A stretch of DNA of 64,000 bases from Salvator merianae (lineage: Eukaryota > Chordata > Lepidosauria > Squamata > Teiidae), in NCBI GenBank assembly GCA_003586115.2, contig QVOM02000034.1, forward strand, positions 17,405,444-17,469,443, given 5' to 3'. Below the pieces are notes generated by a model that worked only from the letters and a program-made list of their open reading frames with translations, had not been told where the DNA came from and did no database searches. A program made the translations under genes and the position numbers. Below are positions 35,595 through 47,489 of the stretch, in pieces (the stretch's first letter is position 1; each line of letters opens with the position of its first letter).

Positions 35595-35735
35595 CTGAAA
35601 CATCTGTCTTGAATCCGGAAGGCTCTTGGTTCAATCCCCAGCCTCTGCTTGATAGAAAAGAGTCACAAGCCACTTCCATAACATTACCAAGAAAACTGAT
35701 GGATGTGAGCAGGAGTTGAACTCAATTTGAGCATG
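35595..35735. repeat. tRNA-derived SINE relic
   Basis: The segment 'ctcttggttcaatccccagc' carries a B-box-like motif. It is followed by 'gagtcacaagccacttcc' and 'gagcaggagttgaactc', the order expected for a squamate tRNA-derived SINE. The copy is heavily decayed. Confidence 0.4.
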
Positions 35736-35982
35736 TTTTTATCTTTCTACCAGAAGAAATATAGAATCGTTGTGACTAGTAGCTGTTGATGGCTTCGTCA
35801 GCTTGGCTAATTCTCTTTTAAAGGACTTGAAGGAACTGGACCATCCCCGAATATTATGGCAGGGATTTATCTCCAGCAACCAAAGAGTCCCTTTTTCTTA
35901 ATGTGTGTACCCTGTGTTCTTGTTTCTAAACCAAACTCCATTTCATCATTTTTCTCTCAATTTTTCCCCCATCTCTGCCTAG

Positions 35983-36151
35983 CATTCCGGTGCAATCTCT
36001 ACCACCACTTGAATGGCCACTCTCCAGCCACGCCGGTTCTTATGAGCTTCAGATTGAAGTGCAGCCTAAACCTCACCATCGTGCTCACTATGAGACAGAA
36101 GGCAGCAGGGGAGCAGTCAAAGCACCTACAGGAGGGCACCCGGTTGTTCAG
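35983..36151 (+). CDS. NFATC2: NFATC2 coding exon 3 (start of Rel homology region)
   Basis: The exon supplies the last base of Ser391 and residues 392-447. It opens with [10 protein letters not shown] and contains [21 protein letters not shown], the start of the DNA-binding N-terminal Rel homology domain. RAHYETEG at 424-431 is the DNA-recognition loop that contacts the GGAAA core, and it is fully conserved. [14 protein letters not shown] closes the exon. The acceptor is tctgcctag at 35982 and the donor is gtaaga at 36152. The exon ends in phase 0. Confidence 0.95.
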
Positions 36152-36214
36152 GTAAGACGCTCCCCTAGCGTGGATCAGAAATAGCCAAACTGTTCTCCTC
36201 CAGAGGTTGCTGAA

Positions 36215-36800
36215 TTATTATTGTTGTTGTTGTTATAAATATTTATATACTGCTTCCCATTAAAATATAATCTCAATGTGGTATACAAATAATAAAAACT
36301 GCTAAAATCATAACAGTTATATAAAAACATGATTAAAATCAAGGAGGAGGGAAAAGATAAGTCTTCAGCTGATGCCTAAAGACCAGAAGTGTAGACACCC
36401 TATGAATATCAGAGGGGAGACTATTCCAGAGGTTGGTGCCACCACAGAGAAGGCCCAACTGTGGGTAGTCATAAGATAGCATTCAGTGACTTGTGGTATC
36501 CTCAGCAGGACTTCCCCTGAAGATCTTAATGATCTCACAGGTCTATAGAGAGAGAAGGGGTAAGCAAGCTGCCAGGTAAGTTGGTCCTAAGTTGTTAAGG
36601 GCCTTGTATGCCAAAGATATAACCTTGAGTCTGGCTCAGGAGCTAACTGGCAGTCAGTGCAGGTGCTTTAAGCGCAGGTGTGATATGTGCATGGCGAGGT
36701 GCCCCACTCAGCTACTTGGCTGCTGCATTTCACACTAGTGGAAGCTTCCAGATGAGGTACAAGGGCAGCCCCACATAGAGTGCATTACACTAAATGTGAG
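36215..36800 (-). mobile_element. L2 LINE fragment, antisense
   Basis: Read in antisense, it starts with decayed reverse-transcriptase C-terminal motifs near 36700-36790. Next come 'ccttgtatgccaaagatata' (antisense of the LxYKALxGL-type block near 36600) and the 'gaggggagactattccagag' 3' region. It ends at a tail close to 36240. Stops and frameshifts are frequent. Confidence 0.65.
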
Positions 36801-38676
36801 GTTACTAATGCATAGACAACTATAGCTTCCTGATTGGTTAGGGAGATAGTTGGCTTACCTGGTACACATGAACTCTGGGGGCTGTAATTGTTCCATGTCT
36901 TTTGATGAACTGGTGCCGTGCCATATTGTTTGAGGAAATGACATGAGGCACTGTGAAGCTAAAATTACCATTCTGCTTGTTCCAATCAGATAATGATACT
37001 GGCATCAATACTTATCTGCCGAATTCTCAACTGTGAGAAGTGTTATCATATTGGGACTAAAAATTCTCCACTAGTTTGTAGTGAATAAAAGGTCACTGTA
37101 GAGTAACTTGCATTTGAACATTGTCGTAAAAGTAAAATGCATATCGTTCTGAGCTTTGGCGGATTTTTGCACTTCTATGAAATTCATTTGAGTATTGCCT
37201 CAAGGGACCCTGAAAGCAGGCTGGTGGGATCCTTCTGGGTTTTGCTTTGGGTTTTTGGTTGTGATTTTTTTTTGGTGTGTTTTTTTACATTTCAGCCTTT
37301 TGCATTGGCTATAATTCCTCAAGAGGTACTATTTAAAATTAAACTGCTTGCACATTGCCTTTTGTGAGGCTAATAAAACAGGTTGCCAGGATGGTTTTCA
37401 ACTGCAATCTCTCTACTGTTTGCAGTGCCTTCTTTATGTGACAACAGTAGGCGATCTCTTCGTTAGCAAGAGCTGGAGGGTGACAAAGAGATATGGGACA
37501 GTCACAGTCACAGAGTCAGCAGTTAGTTCAATGAGGCATTTGATGGCCTGTTGTAAAGTTTATGTGGTTGTAAAAAGAGATGGGGTTAATTGGGTTCGTG
37601 AATCTGTAGATGAAAAGTGAATGAGTTCAGAGTAAGAAAGGGTTTTTTTTCCTTTTTCTTTTTGCACCTGTTGGTCTGAGGTTGTGGACGCAGTAGGGAG
37701 ATAATGGAGTATAAGGCAAACTCTTTCCTTTTCATTAAGAGTGTATAGCCAGCAGTAAACTTCTGCGGGAAAACTGCACTTCAGCTCTGATTTGAATTGA
37801 AAATGCAGTCCCTCTGCACTCAATATGTCTTATGGCAAGGATCCAAAGATGGGGTACAGAAACGTAAAAGAGAACTGGGTGTGTAGCCAGACAGTTGGTT
37901 TTGAGATGATGTTTTGTAGTGCTGCCAGAGACAAGCTGAGATTTGTCTTTTGTGCCATTGGAAACTACTTTGATAAGATCAGCAACAAATGTTGCGCAAT
38001 GTGCTATGGTTTACAGTGCTCCAGAGGTGGCAACCCCATGTCACAGGAGGAGGAGATCACAGTGCCTTTATTTGCCCCTGCTGCAGTCACACTGATTCCT
38101 TGGGAGTCCCCTCGTTCCCTTTATTTAATTTTTTATTGGGGGGGGGGGAATTATGAAAGGAGGAGGAGGGAGTGATAATGAAGGAGGATGTGTTTAGTTC
38201 ACTCTAGGCTTCTGATTTTTCTTTTCCACCCTCTTCCATCAATTTGATCTTTGCTCTCTATGGCTTACAGTTCTTTAAACCTGTGGATTATGGAAGCCAG
38301 TTTCACACTATCAAAATGAGAAGTGGAAAAGGGGTTAAGCATTTCCAGTCTGTGACTTCTTGGTTCTTGATTGCCTTTTTCAAATTTCCAAAATGTGTCA
38401 GTGGGAAGTGAGTGCACATTATAGTCACAATTCACCATACCTCTAAAGCTGTTCTGTATTATAGTGGCTCTTTAAAAAAGGCAGTTTCTGCCTCCCTAAT
38501 CCAATTGATTATCCTCTGGACTCATCAGTGGTGTTCCAGTGGGCCTTGTCAGCTGCAAATTTACAATATATTACATAATCTAGTGATGCAAAGCCACTGC
38601 ATTCAGGATGGCCGTGTCTCAGATTCTGTGTGGCTTATAGTGTTGCTCTAAGTTATTCCATGTCATCGCATCCGAA

Positions 38677-39146
38677 GGACCTTTCTGCACTTATCTATGA
38701 TCTCTTTTAGTCCTCTCAGGACCTCTTCTGTCCGCATGCTAGTGTGGTCTAGAGAGGCCCTGCCTACTGTTAGTATGCTCCATCCACATAGGATGGAGCG
38801 TAATTGGGATAGGGAGGATCCAGATCTGGATTACTGCTAGTCCTCAACATTGAAGACTACTGGCATACTACCTTGTGTCAGTCCAGATCACAGAAACAAA
38901 CAGAAGACACACCTTTGACTTCTGGACTACTGGTGGACCCGTTTCAGCAGCACACCAAAGGGTCTCTGAAGCTAAGAACTCAGGGACTGGCTCCAAAGCT
39001 CATGTGAACTTCGGGGCTGGGCTGGAACAATGTTTCCGTGCAGATTGAGCTGTCCTAGACCAGGTTTTACTGTGATCTGGACCAAAGGGCTTCACATGGT
39101 CCAGACCCACTTGCCCAAATACAGCAAGATAAGTGCAGAAAGAGCC
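38677..39146. mobile_element. 470-bp inverted-terminal-repeat element
   Basis: The ends are GGACCTTTCTGCACTTATCT and, read inward from the right, GGCTCTTTCTGCACTTATCT. The flanking triplets are gaa and taa, a possible decayed 3-bp target duplication. There is no coding sequence. The right-hand half resembles 57868-58172, which ends in a similar 'gtgcagaaaagcc'. This is probably a non-autonomous DNA transposon. Confidence 0.65.
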
Positions 39147-40047
39147 TAAGTTTTCTAGGCATAAAGCACATCTATGCCATTGGTGTGAAGCACTTCAACA
39201 GTCATTGCATCTGTAGAAATGTTGGCCTAAATACTTTTGGGGATCTTATCCAATCTCAAGACTGTGGCTATAATATTTGGGGTATGCAGATGTGGATTGA
39301 TAAAGCAGACAAATAACTCTGTTAGGTAGCTAACAAGACCCATATGGTAGTTTTGCTCGAATGTGCTTATGAACAAGTGATTAAGTTGTCACAGGAGCAA
39401 ATGAGAGTTCTTCCTGCTTCCCAGCTGGAAGTGATGTCATCACGGTGTGACTGTGGAGGGAAGGTATCAAAGGAACTGGAAATCTTTGGAACTGGAAATA
39501 CAGTACTGTCATTCCATATGAGTTAAATCTTTACTCTTTATTGGATCTTTAAAATTAAATCTTGAATGTTATTCTGTTTCCTCTGACATCTTCTGTTGAA
39601 GGGTAGGGTAGAAATATTTAGAAGCAAACAATACTTTTGAAATAATGTTATTAACACTAATTCCTTCTCTTTATTTGTATTACTTAACATTTTCCTAATT
39701 GTATTAGGCATTTAGGGAGACATCTGGGTAAACTTGGGATGGACTTGAAATGATTATTTTTTTCCCCATTTAACTTCATGGAATAACTGTTTTCATTATC
39801 CGGATTTTCACTATAAGGTCCTTTTTCAGGATTCAGTTAGGTATGGACTAGAGGACATTAGTGTCATTGTAATAAATCAATTTTTTGCTAATTTCTAGAT
39901 CTTTTGTACTAAGGGGAAATTTGTAATATGGAGAGCAATAGCGTGGACTGGCAATCTGACATGGAATGGTTCCATTTTGATAAGAACCTGGTGAGCAGGA
40001 TGTCTGCAGATGATTCCAAACCAGCCACGTATTGCAATAGTATCAGA

Positions 40048-40189
40048 CAGCGGCGGCCCGTGCCTTTAAGGGCGGGTGTTCGCGCAAGTGCCGTGGCCGT
40101 TCGCTGTGTCACTACGGAGGCACGGAGGCCCCGCAAACGGCCATGGCACTCGCGCGAACACCCGCCCTTAAAGGCACGGGTCGCCGCTG
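40048..40189. mobile_element. Hairpin MITE, hAT-like, copy 2 (best preserved)
   Basis: This 142-bp element consists of two 54-nt arms (40048-40101 and 40136-40189) around a short loop, with only three mismatches between arms. The ends are CAGCGGCGGCCCGT and CAGCGGCGACCCGT. A perfect 8-bp duplication GTATCAGA flanks it (40040-40047 and 40190-40197). It is very CpG-rich against an AT-rich intron. All three arm differences are G/A, two of them at CpG. hAT is inferred from the terminus and the duplication length. Confidence 0.9.
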
Positions 40190-41139
40190 GTATCAGATTT
40201 GGAAGACCTTTTTTCTTGGAATCCTGAGAGCTGTAAAGCTGCATGCAGCATCAGGATTGTAAGGCACGCATGAGGGAATTCTTATCAGCACTTTACTTAT
40301 AATATAGTGGTTGTAGTTCTCTGCAGAAAAGACAATTTTCAAAGCTTGCATTAAGACAGGTTTATAATGTCATGTCTGCTCCTAGTTCTTTCTTTGACAA
40401 GAGCAGACTGGAGTGGAAGGTTAGGATTTTGCTAAAAATAAGTCCAGATCAGCAAATGTGGAGTCTAGAATTATACAGTCCGATTCTTTATCCAGGGAAG
40501 ATAGAGCCATCATCTATAGAAATAGCATTGTCCTAAATGCTATTGCCCATGTAGCAATAGGATGAACCAGCTCTAGAATGGCACCATTCCACAGGGTGAT
40601 TTCAGTTCAGCTCAGATATGACAAATACATTTTATATGTCCTGTTTGTGTTTTCCCTGAAAAGCTGTAATTCTTACGTTATAGCTTTCTAGGAGAAAGTC
40701 CCAGGCATGCTGAAGAGAAGTGATAAGTCTGTCCTTGTTTGTTCAGTCTTTCACACCCTTTAATCAACTGATTCTATAGTTTTTATTGCCAAACATGAAA
40801 AGACTTCATAACAGTGAGACGCCTTCAGAAGCCACAGGGGCAAAACTTGGTGTGGTAGAAGGTGATATTGGTTATCACAGGAGACTTAAATGCCATAAGC
40901 TGTCAAAAATCCAGTGCAGGTAGTGATCCAGCCTACCGGTGCAAATCAATGCAGAGGTCCAATTACATTAATTAAAACCTCCAGAATTGGATTAAATGAG
41001 GTAGGCCACATTTTTCCAACTGTGAAACAGCAAACTGTATTATCTATATACGTGGAGACAGATAAAAGTGTAAACAGTGGACGCAAAAGACCATTAAAAG
41101 CAAGCTCATGATCTCAGAATAGTCTATATCAGAATCTCC

Positions 41140-41295
41140 TTTACATGTACAGGATTCCAGGTTCAATTCCTGAATCTGTTATATAGGAGGAAATGCCAAG
41201 TCATTTCTACATTGTTTCTAAGAGAAGTGCTTGAATTTGCCAAAGCAGTCACCAAAAGTCAAATGTGACTTGTGGACATCTTTACCTTTATCTTA
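41140..41295 (+). repeat. Sauria-type SINE relic
   Basis: The segment 'ttccaggttcaattcctgaa' supplies a tRNA B-box-like motif, and the copy ends with 'gacatctttacctttatc'. That tail is close to the 3' end of Sauria SINEs, which is copied from a BovB LINE. The middle 'agtcaaatgtgacttgtgga' fits the same family. Sauria SINEs are characteristic of squamates, which supports the taxonomic call. Confidence 0.55.
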
Positions 41296-43154
41296 CTACA
41301 TCCCTGAGATAATATTGTGTACATATTGTCTAACAAGGCTTTATGTGAAGCTCAAATACAAACACGGTGGGTGTACTGACCTTTCCAAACTGGAGAGTTA
41401 ACTGCTTTGTTTAGTTAAGCAGTAACTTTTTTTCCCTAGGTAGTTCACAAAATTCAAAAAGGACATCATCTGCTATAAAAAGTGGCAGAGGTCCTAGATT
41501 TTGCTGTGCTTTTTAAAACACTTGTTGTGGAATAGAGAGTAAAGCTCCTCCATCTCACCACAATTCATAAATTCTAGTTGAACCATGTGCTTGGTATATG
41601 CGTGAAAGAGAGAGTTTCTGTTTTCATGCCCTGAGCATTACCCAGAAAAGAGTTAGAGGAGAGAGGTGCCCACAGTATTGAATGCACTTCTGTATGTACA
41701 GAGGCATAAATTTTCTCTCTTGCATGGGAGCTGTCTTTGGAGAGGAAAAAGAAACAGAACAGCTGAGGATCTCATATCCTCCCTAACTTTATCTTGTGGT
41801 GTTTTTACGCTGATGCCACTTCCTTTTCTTTGCATGCATGTTCTTGGGAGCTTGGCACACTCCACTGAGAAGCATATGCTGGTTGGGTACTTCTAGAACA
41901 CCAGAACAATTGTTTGTCTGTTAAAGTTAAGAGCCTCTGGCAGTACAAGATGCATTCAGCAAGGACATGGGCTTTTTTGTGTTTTAACATCTTGTTCATG
42001 AACCGAGAATAGCAACAACTGCCTCGGTGCTAAGGACAAAGGCTGGTGTTGACATGAAGATTTTTTTTCTTCCAGGTTGGCACCAACTCCTAATTCACAG
42101 AGGATGTAGTGTGCACGCATACATATTTCCTCGCCTCTTGGTAAATTTATGTTAAGTTTACCAGCAGTTGTGTAAAAGTGTGTAGGGGGAAATTGATTAG
42201 AATTAACTAAACCTCAGAAAAAGAGAAATCATAACAAAGATAAATGCACTCTGCACATCATCAGGGATACTTGCTTTTGTATCATCAGTTGAGATTTATT
42301 AGTACTGGTCTTCATCAGGCTCTTGCATTGAATCTGAGATCTTTTGCTTGCAAAATGAATGCAATACCCTTTGTGTTGCTACCCAGCACCTAATGACTTT
42401 TCTGTCTTCTGGGTTTGCTGAAGCGTATTCATCCTTACAAACGTGACTAGTCTTTCCTGGTGTTGGCAAACTGTGTTAAGGAAAGCGGCAGAAGGTAAAG
42501 AAGTAATTCCAGCTTACACTTTCTCCTGTTTTAATCATCCTTTTGTATAGCGTGCTCTAATTAGTGAATTTTCTTGCGTATGATGATTTTTCGTATTTTG
42601 TTAGAACACAGCAGATTGGAGCCTAAATGTCTCAAAAACACCAAGTTTGTAGACTGCAAGCAACTGTCATGTTATCACATAAACTTTTACAGGCTGTTGG
42701 TGCAGAGTGGAATACTTCAAAGCTTGTATATTAAAAGAACAAGCAAAGGAAGTTACAAAAATTAGAACAGGCCAGTCATCACATTTCACCACAGCACAGC
42801 ACATCATATATTTCCCCTCTTTTGATACCTCCACAGCTTATGCTTAATATTTGCAATGCCCTTATGTTGGAGCGCTGGATCTCTCCCATTCCTTCCTAGA
42901 GCAAGTTTATCTCTGTAGCTTAAACACTTACTCTTTTATTTAGGTTGTCCTGATGTTGTCTGATTTAAGAAGTGGATTTTTGCCATGAAAATTTCATGGA
43001 TTTGTCTATGGACTCACTAGGAGTCAAGCTCAACTCAGAAGAAATTTTTTTTTTTACTCTTCTATGAATGATCACAGTTGATCACGTCTGATGTAGAGGT
43101 GGTTCTAAAAGTAGTGAGACCTTGGGTAAAAGTCATACATGTGGCTCCTTGACT

Positions 43155-43720
43155 CTGTTTTCCTTGTGCAACTAGTAGAGATGTCCTAAACCAAGCTGGG
43201 CTTGTTAATTTGTTGCTCACCTTGAAGGCAAACCAAACCTTGGCTGTCTTAGTGAGCCATCATGATGATGCCTTGTCAAAGACTGTGGTGGCACATTAAG
43301 GAGGTCCTAAAGAACTGCTGTAGCCATAAATGTTCATCCTGCCTTTTATAGCCACTTTGTGGCACTTTTGTAGTAGTGGTGGTCTTACAGTCTTTGTGAA
43401 AGTCCTCTGTGGCCATAAAAGTGCTGTGAAATCACCATAAAAAGACATGGTGATTTCTTACAGCAGTTAAAAATGTCACAGAATGTCTGTAAAAGGTACA
43501 CTGGCCTTTTATGGCTGTTTCACATCACATTTACAGCTCCAGTGGCCCTTTATGGAGGCCATAAAAGGTGTCCCATGCCTGTCTATATGAGTTTAGCCAA
43601 GTGAGATGAACCTGAACCAGCTGGCTGCCTCAACTAGGCAACCTGAGTTAACTCAGGGATTCTCCCCTTGATGCAAGCTGAACCTAGGAATTTGGGCTTG
43701 TGCACAGGTCTAGTGAGCAA
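43155..43720. repeat. Palindromic repeat block of uncertain family
   Basis: Outer motifs 'actagtagagatgtcc' and 'tgcacaggtctagtgag' are imperfect inverted copies. Inside, several 'ggcc(t)tttatggc'-type strings occur in both orientations (for example 43349-43360 and 43504-43516). The unit looks like a non-autonomous DNA element, but I cannot name it or give exact ends. Confidence 0.4.
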
Positions 43721-43791
43721 CTGTAGATAATGTAGCTGTGGAGCTTGGAGAGCTTTGGGCAGACAGAAGGACTGCCTCATTAGGGTGATTT

Positions 43792-43860
43792 GTGTGTGTG
43801 AAAGAGAGAGAGACAGAGACAGAGACAGAGACAGAGACAGAGACAGAGATAGAGGCAGAG
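43792..43860. repeat. (GAGACA)n microsatellite
   Basis: A GA run passes into at least seven GAGACA hexamers and decays at 43847. Minus-strand frames across it read as Ser-Leu and Cys-Leu runs and are not genes. Confidence 0.95.
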
Positions 43861-44079
43861 AAACATGCTCTTGCAAAGCTCTACGTGGTCACCTAGTTCC
43901 CCTAATGGTATAGTTGCCTCTGTTCTGATGTACATATAAGACTGAATAATGGGTATCTTGCAACAGTGCTTAAGAAGCTTTATCACAAGCTCGTGGACTA
44001 CATATTATATGTTCCAAACCAGTTTTCATACTACTGATTTGGAATATAGCAGCTGGAACTAATCTGTTTTTAAAGGTTG

Positions 44080-44580
44080 TAGTTTGTTTGTTTGTATTTT
44101 TATCTGGTCCTTTGCCCGAAGGTCTCAGCAGCAAAAACAAAATTAAAATGAACCAGTGCCTGAAAGTGAGGAGAGGAAGTTGTTCCCTCAACCAAAGGCC
44201 AGGATAAATAGGTCCATCTTCATTGATCTCCTGGACATATAAAATGAAGGTGTCTCGTACATCTCTGGGGCAAAACTATTTCATAGTCTGGGAGCTACCA
44301 CTAAGAAGGCCCTATCCTGGCTCCTCACCGCTTTAATTACTGAAGGTGGTCTACAACTAGGAGGGCCTCATTTGCAGATTAATGCATGAGCAGGGTTGAT
44401 AGGCGAGAAGGTGTTTCTTTAGATATTCAGCCCAAGCCATTTAGGGCCTTATAGGTCAAATTTAACCCCTTTAATTGGGTTTTATAGTGAATTGGCAGCC
44501 TGTGAGGCTCTTTTAAGAAAGGCATGATGTGCAGCCAGCCAGCAGCCGAGCTGCAGCATTTTGCACTAGCCGAATATAAA
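44080..44580 (-). mobile_element. L2 LINE fragment, antisense
   Basis: The minus strand encodes LPIHYKTQLKGLNLTYKALN near 44430-44510, an L2 reverse-transcriptase C-terminal block. The 'gaaggccctatcctggctcc' 3' region and tail lie at lower coordinates. Numerous disruptions mark it as inactive. Confidence 0.75.
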
Positions 44581-44585
44581 AGAGT

Positions 44586-44685
44586 ACTTCTGAGACTGCT
44601 TAGAGATGGTTGGCAAGTGGGATTGTTCACACACCAAACTGCCCCTCCCTCTCTCCTGAACATTCTGAAGGCAGCCTTAGACATG
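44586..44685. mobile_element. MITE fragment, GGCTGTGATCAGAC family
   Basis: The segment 'gggattgttcacacaccaaa' then 'ctgcccctccctctctcctg' and 'aacattct' matches the internal part of the element at 24003-24220. Both terminal repeats are missing. Confidence 0.6.
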
Positions 44686-45846
44686 TGCCCAGCAAATAAT
44701 ACTATTTTAACAAAACCGTTCTGCAGCAGCCTTAACTAAATAAGTGAATAAACAAAAGTGAAACACTGTGTGTCCTCCAGGCTCAGGATTTTTAACTACT
44801 GTACCTGATGTGGTAAGTATTTCTGCATACATCATATTGAAATATACACTTCTTGTGGTCCTGTGCTGAGGGCCACAGGAACTATGGGTAATGTAGTGCA
44901 CTCTGTCTTCATGTAAGCAGATGAAGTAGGAGGAGCTTATAGTACTTATAGGGAAAGCTCTGCCCCTTTTAGCTCCCAGGTCTTTCTCTGCCTTTGTTGA
45001 CTTAATAATAATAGAGTGCCCATCTTATACACACAGATGAGAAAACAGATGAGAGAATGAAAGGGGAAATCAGTACATTTATTCTTCTTTTTTATATTTT
45101 GGGTGGTAGAATAACCAATCTTTGTAATAAAATGAAGTGAGAGAAGTCTCCTTGTTTTCTGGATGGTGTTGTTTATTTATCTATTAAAGTGCCTAGCATT
45201 TCCTTGGGTCACAAACCACTGCAAGTCTAGCCATGTTAATATTGTAACAGTAATGCAAAAGAAAGTAAAAACAACACCAATTCATTTCTACTGAAAGAAA
45301 TAAAATCCCAAAATAGAATATGGAAAGGTACACATCATGTCTGGCTCCTTTTTCCCTTTTTGGTAAATGTGACTCAAATGAGGCGATTTTTCTTCAGTCT
45401 AGCCTCTGCATAAAAACTTTTGGGAGGAGGTTTATTGTGAATTGCTCACCTTGTAATATAAAAGGCAAGATCCTTTTCAAGATTCTCATATATCTGAAGA
45501 ACTCATTTCCTTCCCATTTACTGCTCTTTTCCAAATCAAAATTCCTCTCAATAATGGGAAACAAAAAAAAAAAAATAGCAAAAATTCAGGACCATGGTTT
45601 GGCAGTGATCTTCTTAAATATTATTTATTTATTATGACATTTGCCTTTCACCTTTCATTCAAAAGAAAGAAGACTGCACGTTTTATTTTCTTCTCTTCCA
45701 TTTCGTGCTTATGATAATCATGTGATGTTAGACCAAAAGGCAGGGCCTGAGTGGGGATTCAAACCCAGGAACTCTTAGGTTGATTCTCTAATTGCCATGC
45801 TATGTGGATATTACATAAGATGTGTTAATATCCATTCTTTGGCTGA

Positions 45847-46068
45847 GGCTGCATTCACATGCAGAAACAAACAAACAAAAAAAAGCAGCTTTGAGGAGAT
45901 TTCAGGATGCTTAGAGATGGCTTGCAGGTTGGGTCATTCAGTGCCAGTCTTCCTCTCCCCCTGTTGTGAACATTCTAGGCTAGAGAAGGGATGAGAACAG
46001 AAGTACTCCGTGCTACCATGTCTAAGGCACTTTTGAGCCCTTCTTTTTTGCTATGTGTGAACGCAACC
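45847..46068. mobile_element. MITE, GGCTGTGATCAGAC family, copy 2
   Basis: The 222-bp element starts GGCTGCATTCACATG and ends in the complement of GGTTGCGTTCACACATAG. The triplet TGA is duplicated at both edges (45844-45846 and 46069-46071). The interior 'gaacattctaggctagagaa' matches copies at 24003 and 53516. Confidence 0.75.
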
Positions 46069-46175
46069 TGAGCGTCCACATCTAGATGTGATCTCCGTCC
46101 AAAATGGAATGTCCAAGGGTGCAGCGCAAGGATCGTTTGGCAATTTGCTGCTCCCCAGTGTTAATGTGTGGCAGA

Positions 46176-46368
46176 TAGCGGCGGCCCATCGCTTTAAGGA
46201 CGGGTGTTTGGAACGCGCAGGAAGGGGGCAATTGCTGTTTGCGGGGCCTCTGGGGCACTGTACTGTCATAACTGCAAACAGTATGGTGGCCTGGAGGCCC
46301 CATGAACAGCGATCGCCCCCTTCCTGTAGGTACCGAACACCTGCCCTTAAAGCAACGGGCTGCCACTG
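46176..46368. mobile_element. Hairpin MITE, hAT-like, copy 3
   Basis: This 193-bp palindrome has ends TAGCGGCGGCCCATCG and, inward from the right, CAGTGGCAGCCCGTTG. A perfect 8-bp duplication GTGGCAGA flanks it (46168-46175 and 46369-46376). The arms extend past 'gcaggaagggggc' on both sides. It lies only 107 bp from the MITE ending at 46068. Confidence 0.88.
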
Positions 46369-46689
46369 GTGGCAGATCCCTCACCTTTTTTGTTGTGATC
46401 AAGGAGTGATTTGTGGCATGTTATGAACATCAACTGGGGGTAGCAAACTCTCAACTGGAGTCACCCCTGAGGAACATCTTCCAGGTGCTGGAAGATATAA
46501 ACAGACCAGAAGCACCAGGTTCATTGAGGACTGAAGCATTAAATATCAATAAATGGTTGTCCATTTAAATTGGAAATAGTTTTCAGCTGTCCAAGGTTAA
46601 GATGGGGAGTGGGAGGGGGGTGGATTAAATACAGTAAAAAATTGAATTTGCTATAATGTAGGAAATGCTATGAATTATTGGATTAAAAT

Positions 46690-46715
46690 AATAAATAAAT
46701 AAATAAATAAATAAA
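46690..46715. repeat. (TAAA)n microsatellite
   Basis: There are six direct AAAT-type tetramers. The tract may be the tail of a decayed LINE or SINE, though the upstream sequence is not recognisable. Confidence 0.9.
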
Positions 46716-47489
46716 GGCACCTTACCCTGGTCCTCAGTACAGCTAGTTTCCATTGTGAGTTATGGAATCTAGCTTCATTTAAGGTGCCTTTGCTGCATAA
46801 TGGAGATGCAACCTTAATCTCTTTTCAGACTATACAATCACACCTTGTATAATGCTATGATTAGGTTCCCATAAAAGGTTATGTCATGAAAGAGGGTTAT
46901 GAAAATAATTGTGAACTATTGGGGTTTAGGGGAAGCATGGAGTCCCAGTTTGCCAATGATAGTTAATAACACTGTTGGAAGGCTTAAACTATCAGGGTTG
47001 GTGCTCTGCAGAAGCAAGATCCAGTTATCATTCTGTCTGTGGCACTGTGGAAGGGTGGCCCAGTCTATCTATCAGTGTAAGCAAACAGCACCACAGGGAC
47101 CGAATCATGCTACTGAAAGTTCCCAGAACTGCATTAAAGAAGTGAAGTCTCATTTTACCGACTGTGTAAAAATGAAGGATTGCTATAAAAAAAAGTTATA
47201 TAATGGAAGCTACATTGTTCCATGTGTGTAAAAAAAACCAAACACCCCACAACCCATGTTTTATAAAACTGTGCTATATATGGGATAATTGTACCAGTAG
47301 TGGCTGGTGAGGGAGGGAATCCCAGGTGAAACCCCTCTTTTCCACCCTAGCTTTTTGAAGGTCCCAAACAGTAGCATATAGGCATCTCCTTGAAATTCCT
47401 ATAGTGGAGGCAGGAATGATTAAGCCTTGTGGTTTTCACTTGGGGTGCCCACCAGACAGCAAGAAGAAATTGTGGGTTCTTTAGATCCC

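Larger units (their letters stand above)
33428..35982 (+). other. NFATC2: NFATC2 intron 2 (2.6 kb)
   Basis: This phase 2 intron has donor gtaagc and acceptor 'tctctgcctag'. It contains an L2-type 3' tail, a 30-bp tandem duplication and a SINE relic. The rest (33430-33850, 34240-35580) shows no recognisable feature. Confidence 0.9.

Noticed and set aside
43634..43986. Minus-strand frames with Ser-Leu and Cys-Leu runs resembling hydrophobic proteins
   Set aside because: They read through the GAGACA microsatellite.
46051..46426. Three overlapping open frames around 46.2 kb, with similar peptides on both strands
   Set aside because: They are a consequence of the palindromic hAT-like MITE at 46176-46368; mirrored arms give mirrored frames.
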